Of a DNA stretch of 9,695 nucleotides, positions 4,975 through 9,695 are shown one piece after another. The translations under genes were made by a program, and so were the position numbers. Numbering within the stretch: position 1 is the stretch's first letter; the number at the start of each line of letters is the position of its first letter. This stretch comes from CAZCFB01 sp964511535 (GTDB lineage Bacteria > Myxococcota_A > Polyangia > GCA-2747355 > CAZCFB01): the NCBI GenBank assembly GCA_964511535.1, contig CAZEFW010000233.1:1-9695 (forward strand). Direction: 5' to 3'. The notes beneath the pieces are model-generated. The model saw nothing but the letters and a program-made list of their open reading frames with translations, did no database searches and was not told where the DNA came from.

Positions 4975-6435
4975 ATGGTTTCAACCAAGCGAATCGCCCT
5001 GGCGGTGCTCGCGACGGCGACCCTCGCGCTGAGCCCGGCGGGCGTGCGTGACGCCGACGCCGCGGGCTGGTCCAGCGGGCTGCTGGACGCCCGCTCCGTG
5101 GGCATGGGCAACGCGTTCCACGCCCTGGCCGACACACCCATGGCCCTGCACTTCAACCCTGCTGGCCTGGCCCTGAGCGGGCAGCTGCTGTCGGTGCAGA
5201 TCGGCGTGCACTACCCGGCGATGCTCAACTACTCGTCCGACATCGATTACACCGATCCCGTCACCAACCAGACCGAGCGCAACCTGCACGAGTCGAAGGT
5301 TGTGCCGGTGATCCCGCACCTGCTGATCTCCACGAACGTGCTGGACCAGTTCCTGCCCAAGGACTTCCACCTGGGCCTCGGCATCGGCTGGTACGTGCCC
5401 ATGGGCGGCGGCACGGTGGATTTCCAGGACATGAAGCTCGACGCCACCGACCCGCTGAACATCTCGGGCTTCCGCTCGGAGCTGGCGATCCACTACCTCT
5501 CCGTCGGCGCTGCCTTCAGCTGGAAGCGGCTGATCACCCTGGGGGCCAACTTCAACGTGCACTTCACCGACGTGGGCCTCAAGCAGACCAACTACCCCAA
5601 GCAGAGCGCGCTGACCTACAGCAACATCTACGTGGACAACGAGTTCTCCGGCTTCGGCGCTGCCTTCAGCGGCTCCTTCGGGCTGATGCTGCAGGATCCG
5701 AACGAGATGTTCCGCCTGGGCGTGTCGTACAAGATGAAGTACGAGGCCAACGCCAGCGGCACCACCAAGTTCGACATCCCCAAGACCAAGCAGAACGAGG
5801 TGGCGAACAAGCTGATCTCCCAGCTCGGCGTGACCCTGCCGCTGGAGGGCGACTCCGAGGCCAACTTCTACATCCCGCACGTGCTGATGGTGGGCGTCTC
5901 CGTGACCCCCATCGAGCGGCTCACCGTGGGCGTCAGCATCGACTGGACCCTCTGGTCCGAGACGGAGCAGCTGGTGCTGGACTGGTCCCAGCTCGGCATC
6001 CCCAAGGCCGCCGTCGAGGCGGGCGTCATCGCCGAGGAGGTTATCCTCCCCACCGGCTACGACGACGTGCTGACCGTGATGGTGGGCGGCGAGTTCAAGG
6101 TGCTCAAGGACAACCTGCCCATCCGCCTGGGGTACATCTACAACCCCGCGGCCAAGTTCGACAACGCCAACTCCGTGGCCAGCGTGGACACCACGTCCCA
6201 CATCATCACTTTTGGCGGCGGCTACACCGTGAGCCTGCCCAAGGATATGTTCCTGGACATCGACCTCGGCATGTACACTCTCATCGGCAAGAAGACCGAG
6301 GTGACCAAGGAGTTCCTGACCAGCAAGGACAACCAGGACCCGGACACCAACCTGAACATCTTCGCCGGGCCCTCGGGCGAGTACAACAAGACCATCTTCT
6401 TCGGTGGGATCCTCGACCTGACCCTGCGCATGTAG
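4975..6435 (+). CDS. OmpP1/FadL/TodX-family outer membrane transport protein
   Basis: Predicted beta-barrel for uptake of hydrophobic compounds such as long-chain fatty acids or aromatic hydrocarbons, 486 residues, usual length for the family. A signal peptide of about 29 residues ends ADA-AG. Just after it comes the FadL-type N-terminal signature: ARSVGMGNAFHALADTPMAL, then HFNPAGLA (NPAG at 61-64), which in this family forms the hatch region. The rest alternates polar and hydrophobic residues with aromatic girdle positions, and the C-terminus (FFGGILDLTLRM) fits a final beta strand. ATG 4972 and ATG 4975 are adjacent. AAGGAG at 4963-4968 has better spacing to 4975 (six bases), so that is chosen; the other start adds one Met. 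The preceding lipoprotein gene is about 90 bases away and may be its partner. The substrate cannot be deduced. Confidence 0.88.
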   Translation: MVSTKRIALAVLATATLALSPAGVRDADAAGWSSGLLDARSVGMGNAFHALADTPMALHFNPAGLALSGQLLSVQIGVHYPAMLNYSSDIDYTDPVTNQTERNLHESKVVPVIPHLLISTNVLDQFLPKDFHLGLGIGWYVPMGGGTVDFQDMKLDATDPLNISGFRSELAIHYLSVGAAFSWKRLITLGANFNVHFTDVGLKQTNYPKQSALTYSNIYVDNEFSGFGAAFSGSFGLMLQDPNEMFRLGVSYKMKYEANASGTTKFDIPKTKQNEVANKLISQLGVTLPLEGDSEANFYIPHVLMVGVSVTPIERLTVGVSIDWTLWSETEQLVLDWSQLGIPKAAVEAGVIAEEVILPTGYDDVLTVMVGGEFKVLKDNLPIRLGYIYNPAAKFDNANSVASVDTTSHIITFGGGYTVSLPKDMFLDIDLGMYTLIGKKTEVTKEFLTSKDNQDPDTNLNIFAGPSGEYNKTIFFGGILDLTLRM

Positions 6436-6450
6436 CGCCCCTGCAACGCG

Positions 6451-6474
6451 CCCTGGCCACTGCGGTGGTCAGGG
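6451..6474 (+). terminator. Hairpin after the porin gene, probable terminator
   Basis: CCCTGGCCAC (6451-6460) pairs with GTGGTCAGGG (6465-6474) around the loop TGCG, a 10-bp stem with one G-U pair, 15 bases after the porin stop. There is no U tract, so it is not a classical intrinsic terminator, but its place at the end of the unit fits a 3'-end structure. Confidence 0.5.
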
Positions 6475-6486
6475 TCAGCGCCCCCA

Positions 6487-6505
6487 CGCTCCGATAATCG
6501 GAGCG
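6487..6505. promoter_or_regulatory. Perfect 19-bp palindrome upstream of the transglutaminase gene
   Basis: CGCTCCGAT-A-ATCGGAGCG has two 9-base arms around one A. It sits between the porin's hairpin and the next gene, 80 bases before ATG 6586. It could be an operator for a dimeric regulator, or a second hairpin (7-bp stem, three-base loop) reinforcing termination. The AT-rich stretch after it (6541-6549, flanked by GATCG and CGATC) may hold the promoter, but no clear -35/-10 pair is seen. Confidence 0.45.
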
Positions 6506-6585
6506 CCCCCCACGACTACCCATTCAACTGTTCGGGATCGTTAAAAAATCGATCTTGGATCGCACCTTGCTTAACACAGTGCATC

Positions 6586-7455
6586 ATGAGCTGTATTTCA
6601 CAGAAAACGAACCGAATCATCCTGGCCCTGGCTGCTTTGATGCTCATCGTGAGCAGCACCCCCAACCAGGCCGAGGCGCGCGATCCCGGCATGCGCCAGC
6701 GCGTCCTGGCCAACATCGCGGCGAGCAAGAAGTTCCGCCAGGAGAACAAGGGCGCCTACGCCAAGTGGTTCCGCGCTTCCAAAAATGGGTTTCGCAACTG
6801 GCCCAAGCGCCCTGCCCCCAACCGCAACCCGCGCACCGGGCCCACCAACGTGCCGCACAACTACGTCATCCGCGGCGGGGGCAGCCAGCCGTCGGTGCTC
6901 GTGGACAAGTCCGAGCGGCGGCTCAAGCGCAACATCCGGCGTAAGGCGGCCAAGCTGCGCATGAAGCCCAACATGAAGCCGTGGGAAAAGATCGATTACC
7001 TGCAGAAGGTGATCCGGCAGAAGGTCAAGCACGCGGGCAACGAGCTGGACGTCAAGAAGAACCCGAACAAGTACAACAGGTTCAACAAGAAGATGAGCAG
7101 CAGCGGCAAGCTCGCCCAGCTGGGCGATTACCTCAAGATGCACAAGGTGGTGTGCCGCGAGATGGCCCACATCACCCAGGTGGCGCTGGAAGACGCCGGG
7201 TTCAAGAGCCGCCTGGTCTACGGCACCATCAAGAAGAAGGGCAAGATCATCGGCGGCCACGCCTGGAACGAGGTGTACGTCGATAAGAAGTGGCAGATCG
7301 TGGACACCACCAACCTGAAGTTCAACAAGACCGACCCCAAGGTGGCCGCCAACAAGGGCACCAAAAACGGCTGGATCTGGCAGCGCGACACCTACGGCCC
7401 GCGCGTGGTGCCCAAGGAGCAGTACCGCCAGAGCGGGTCTCACTTCTGGTTCTGA
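6586..7455 (+). CDS. Exported transglutaminase-like (papain-fold) protein
   Basis: A 289-residue protein with an N-terminal signal (KTNRIILALAALMLIVSS, cleavage plausible after QAEA, residue 31). The C-terminal half carries a transglutaminase-core pattern. Cys190 lies in VVCREMAHITQVALEDAGF, the typical nucleophile helix. His225 lies in GGHAWNEVYV. Asp240 lies in WQIVDTT. Spacing and context match the Cys-His-Asp triad of this superfamily, whose bacterial members act as proteases, amidases or cross-linkers. Between the signal and the core (about 32-150) is a very basic Lys/Arg/Asn-rich segment with no recognisable domain, which could bind cell-wall polymers, nucleic acid or a partner. ATG 6586 has no obvious Shine-Dalgarno, but the signal peptide starts there and no better in-frame start is seen upstream. 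The enzyme's substrate is unknown. The gene is set apart from its neighbours by inverted repeats upstream and a promoter candidate downstream. Confidence 0.85.
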   Translation: MSCISQKTNRIILALAALMLIVSSTPNQAEARDPGMRQRVLANIAASKKFRQENKGAYAKWFRASKNGFRNWPKRPAPNRNPRTGPTNVPHNYVIRGGGSQPSVLVDKSERRLKRNIRRKAAKLRMKPNMKPWEKIDYLQKVIRQKVKHAGNELDVKKNPNKYNRFNKKMSSSGKLAQLGDYLKMHKVVCREMAHITQVALEDAGFKSRLVYGTIKKKGKIIGGHAWNEVYVDKKWQIVDTTNLKFNKTDPKVAANKGTKNGWIWQRDTYGPRVVPKEQYRQSGSHFWF

Positions 7456-7491
7456 TCTTCGCGCCGGGGCGTCGAGGCTCCCCCGCTGCTC

Positions 7492-7500
7492 TGGTATGAT
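7492..7500 (+). promoter_or_regulatory. Candidate extended -10 promoter for the VWA gene
   Basis: TGGTATGAT is an extended -10 (TGn plus TATGAT, five of six matches to TATAAT) located 30 bases before ATG 7531. No convincing -35 is seen, which extended -10 promoters tolerate. The start point would fall near 7507, giving a very short leader. Confidence 0.4.
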
Positions 7501-7502
7501 TA

Positions 7503-7524
7503 TCCCGGGTAAACAAGCCCGGGA
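7503..7524 (+). promoter_or_regulatory. Hairpin overlapping the ribosome binding site of the VWA gene
   Basis: TCCCGGG (7503-7509) pairs perfectly with CCCGGGA (7518-7524) around TAAACAAG. The right arm contains most of the Shine-Dalgarno GGGAG (7521-7525), five bases before ATG 7531, so a folded leader would mask translation initiation. This holds only if transcription starts upstream of about 7503; initiation near 7507 would lose half of the left arm. Confidence 0.45.
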
Positions 7525-7530
7525 GACACC

Positions 7531-9695
7531 ATGCCGCACCGCCGTACCTTCCTGCCTTCATCAACCCTCGTCTTCATCCTGTTGTTGGTCGCCGCGCCCT
7601 CGGCAGCCCAGGACCTCACCGTCAACAACAAGACCATCACCCTGTCGGGGCGCCACACCTACAACAAGGTGCGCGTGATCAACAACGGGCGGATCCTGGT
7701 CAAGCCGTACGCGGGCGGGGACAAGTCCAAGACCGGCAACCTGGTGATCCGGGCCAACTCCATCCACGTCGACGCCAGCAGCCGGGTGACGGCCGACAGC
7801 GCCGGCTACCAGCGGCGGCTGTGCGATGACGGCCCCGGTCCCAACAGCAAGGCGGGCGGCCGGGGCGGCTGCTCGGTGAAGGACTCTGGCGGCGGCGGCG
7901 CGCACTTCGGCAAGGGCGGGAGAGGCACCAAGGACTGCTTCGTCTACGGCTCCAAGACCACCTGCCAGTTCCCTCAGGAGTGGGAAGAGGACTGCGGCTA
8001 CCGCAGCGGCAACAAGTGCGTGAGCCAGGGCAATTGCTACAACTACAACGCCCTGCCCAGCGTGGCGGGCGTGCCGTACTTCCACTCCATCTACAAGGCC
8101 GAGTTCGGCGCCGCCGGCGGCGACAAGGGGTGCCGCGATGGCGACGGCTGGAACTGCTCCACCGCGGGCTCTGGCGGCGGGCGCGTGGTGCTGGCCGCGG
8201 TCAACGCCGGCAAGACGGGCAAGCTCACGGTGCTGGGCCGGGTGACCGCCGACGGCGGCCGCGGCTGCGGCATCGGCAACGACTCGTCGGGCGGCGGGGC
8301 AGGGGGCTCGGTGTTGCTGGTGGGCGACAGCATCTCGGTGGGGGCCAACGCCCGGGTCAGCGCGGCGGGTGGCCTCGGCGGCGACACCCAGGGCCACGGC
8401 TCCTGCCCCAAGTGCGCCCAGAAGGGCGGCACCTGCGACGACTGCGGCGGCGGCGGCGGCGGCGGCATCGTGGCCATCAAGTCGCGCACGCCGGCCACCC
8501 TGGACCCGCTGGCGCGGTTCGACGTCTCGGGCGCCCTGGGCGGCACCTGCACGATCTGCCAGGGCGAGGCGGGCGGCGGCGCCGGCGAGCTGCAGCTCTC
8601 CGGTGTGTACCAGGGCGAGGTGTGCGACGGCTACGACAACGACTTCGACGGCCAGGTGGACGAGGGCTTCGGCAACGTCACCTGCGGCAAGGGCAACTGC
8701 GCCACCACGGTGGCCGCCTGCGACAAGAGCGTGCCCTCGGCGCCGCACCCGGGCACCTGCCTGCCCAAGTCGTACCTCTCCTGCATGTCCCCGCTCAACG
8801 ATCCGCGCAGCCGGTTCCTGGTGGTGGTGGACACCTCGGGGAGCATGCTCACCAGCCTCTCCGGCGTGGCCACCTTCGGCGACGGCTCTGTGGGGCACGC
8901 GGGCCTCGACACCGACGGCAACGGCAAGACCGACGACAGCCGGCTGTACAAGGCCAAGGAGGCGCTGACCAAGGTGCTGGCGGCGTACCCGGAGATAGAC
9001 TTCGGCCTGGCGCGCTTCGCCCAGGACACCTCCAAGTCGCTGAGCTGCCAGCTCGCCTCCTGGCTGGAGTGCGCCGGCATCTGCTGCAGCTACGACAACC
9101 CGAAGAACAACCACGGCGGGACCCCGCCTGGCGGCAGCTGCAAGGTCAAGGCGGGCGCCGCCGGCACGCTGACGGTGCAGGCCATCTCCAAGGGGGAGGA
9201 GTGCATCCACTACGCCGGGCACTGCGGGCTCCCGCGGCGCGGGGCGGACATCCTGGTGGGGTTCGGGCGCAAGCTCAATCAGAAGCTCGGCTGGCTCGAT
9301 CACAAGGAGACGGCGTTCAACGCAGGGGTGACCGAGGGGGATTTCTGCGGCTACGGCGGGGGCGCGGCGGGCGGGGACTGCGAGCTGCGAGGCACCGGGC
9401 CCACGCCCCTGGCCGGGTCGCTGCAGGCGGCGCGTGACTACCTGGCCGCCCAGCGCGCAGACGATCAGATCGTCTCCTGCCGCCGATACGCGGTGATCCT
9501 GCTCACCGACGGGGCCGAGACCTGCGGCGGCTCTCCCGTGACGGCGGCGGCCGACCTGCGCAAGCTGGGGGTGGAGACCTACGTGGTGGGCTTCTCGGTG
9601 CTCGCCTCGGAGAAGAGCCAGCTCAACGCCATCGCCAAGGCGGGGGACAAGGCGGGCAAGCGAGCCGCCTTCTTCGCGGGCAACGAGGCCCAGCT
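7531..9695 (+). CDS. Large secreted Gly/Cys-rich protein with MopE-like motif and von Willebrand factor A domain (3' end outside window)
   Basis: Open from ATG 7531 to the window edge, about 721 residues visible. The signal peptide ends PSAA-QD (cleavage after 26). Residues about 27-350 form a Gly/Cys-rich, repetitive beta-type region (KTGNLVIRANSIHVDASS, GKLTVLGRVTADGG, GGSVLLVGDSISVGA), including CxxC-x6-CxxC at Cys292-Cys305 and seven glycines at 306-312. At 365-379, CDGYDNDFDGQVDEG matches the MopE/'CDGxDNDCDGxVDEG' metal-binding motif, with Phe372 replacing the second Cys. A VWA domain follows. Its metal-site (MIDAS) residues are visible: DTSGS at 434-438, Thr625 in TGPTPLAGS and Asp660 in LLTDGAETCGG. 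The domain is enlarged by a Cys-rich insertion (about 505-600), and DTDGNGKTDD near 460-469 looks like a calcium loop. Likely a surface adhesion or binding protein; the ligand is unknown. Shine-Dalgarno GGGAG at 7521-7525 supports this start. Confidence 0.88.
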   Translation, partial: MPHRRTFLPSSTLVFILLLVAAPSAAQDLTVNNKTITLSGRHTYNKVRVINNGRILVKPYAGGDKSKTGNLVIRANSIHVDASSRVTADSAGYQRRLCDDGPGPNSKAGGRGGCSVKDSGGGGAHFGKGGRGTKDCFVYGSKTTCQFPQEWEEDCGYRSGNKCVSQGNCYNYNALPSVAGVPYFHSIYKAEFGAAGGDKGCRDGDGWNCSTAGSGGGRVVLAAVNAGKTGKLTVLGRVTADGGRGCGIGNDSSGGGAGGSVLLVGDSISVGANARVSAAGGLGGDTQGHGSCPKCAQKGGTCDDCGGGGGGGIVAIKSRTPATLDPLARFDVSGALGGTCTICQGEAGGGAGELQLSGVYQGEVCDGYDNDFDGQVDEGFGNVTCGKGNCATTVAACDKSVPSAPHPGTCLPKSYLSCMSPLNDPRSRFLVVVDTSGSMLTSLSGVATFGDGSVGHAGLDTDGNGKTDDSRLYKAKEALTKVLAAYPEIDFGLARFAQDTSKSLSCQLASWLECAGICCSYDNPKNNHGGTPPGGSCKVKAGAAGTLTVQAISKGEECIHYAGHCGLPRRGADILVGFGRKLNQKLGWLDHKETAFNAGVTEGDFCGYGGGAAGGDCELRGTGPTPLAGSLQAARDYLAAQRADDQIVSCRRYAVILLTDGAETCGGSPVTAAADLRKLGVETYVVGFSVLASEKSQLNAIAKAGDKAGKRAAFFAGNEAQ
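8446..8466 (+). repeat. (GGC)7 trinucleotide run in the VWA gene
   Basis: Seven consecutive GGC codons encode Gly306-Gly312 immediately after the CxxC pair. Length change by slippage would stay in frame and alter the glycine linker only. Confidence 0.9.

Noticed and set aside
4981..6201. Minus-strand frame of about 400 codons
   Set aside because: It is fully antisense to the FadL-family gene, with Val/His/Gln-rich sequence and no recognisable motif or ribosome binding site.
7561..9303. Long open frame on the minus strand
   Set aside because: It is antisense to the VWA gene, is Ala/Val/Arg/His-rich low complexity, and shows no domain. High-GC genes commonly leave such antisense frames open.
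7980..9437. Plus-strand frame offset within the VWA gene
   Set aside because: It is an Arg/Gly-rich shadow of the VWA coding frame, which has a signal peptide, MopE motif and MIDAS residues.

Overview
The window is high-GC bacterial DNA with every supported gene on the + strand. The gene types suggest a deltaproteobacterium in the broad sense (Myxococcota or relatives). They include an ECF sigma factor with a zinc-finger/FecR/TPR partner, cysteine-repeat and Asp-rich lipoproteins, a FadL-type porin, and a Gly/Cys-rich von Willebrand factor A protein with a MopE-like motif. That placement is an inference from gene content. Almost every product carries a signal peptide, lipobox or membrane anchor, so the region is mainly about the cell envelope.

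Layout. Positions 1-218 hold long G runs and an 8-bp tandem repeat, with no convincing gene. Positions 219-770 encode a lipoprotein-type peroxiredoxin of the BCP/AhpC-TSA superfamily, interrupted by one in-frame TGA. That TGA sits exactly where the peroxidatic cysteine belongs (context YPKDFTSG-TGA-TKE). A perfect 7-bp hairpin with a G in its loop follows at the distance expected of a bacterial SECIS element. The gene is best read as one selenoprotein of 183 residues, and ordinary gene callers would split it in two. A 51-bp unit duplicated with a 63-bp period (REP-like palindromes) overlaps its stop codon and fills much of the gap to the next gene.

Positions 946-3881 look like one operon. It contains an ECF sigma factor, an overlapping membrane-spanning anti-sigma/FecR-like protein with a C-terminal helical repeat domain, and, 16 bases later, a lipoprotein built of six roughly 20-residue cysteine repeats. 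A 226-bp intergenic region with a promoter candidate and a perfect 17-bp palindrome leads to a second unit. This unit is a lipoprotein with a heptapeptide repeat stalk and a carboxypeptidase-regulatory-like domain (4108-4881), then a strong GC hairpin, then an OmpP1/FadL-family outer membrane protein (4975-6435).

After two stacked inverted repeats comes an exported transglutaminase-like protein with an intact Cys-His-Asp triad (6586-7455). Last is a large secreted Gly/Cys-rich VWA protein (7531 onward), which is still open at the window edge. A hairpin just before its start codon covers its ribosome binding site.

The main point of interest is the selenocysteine peroxiredoxin. Its N-terminal lipobox suggests a membrane-anchored enzyme, and its only encoded cysteine is the lipidation residue. 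No tRNA, rRNA, CRISPR array, transposase or phage gene was found.
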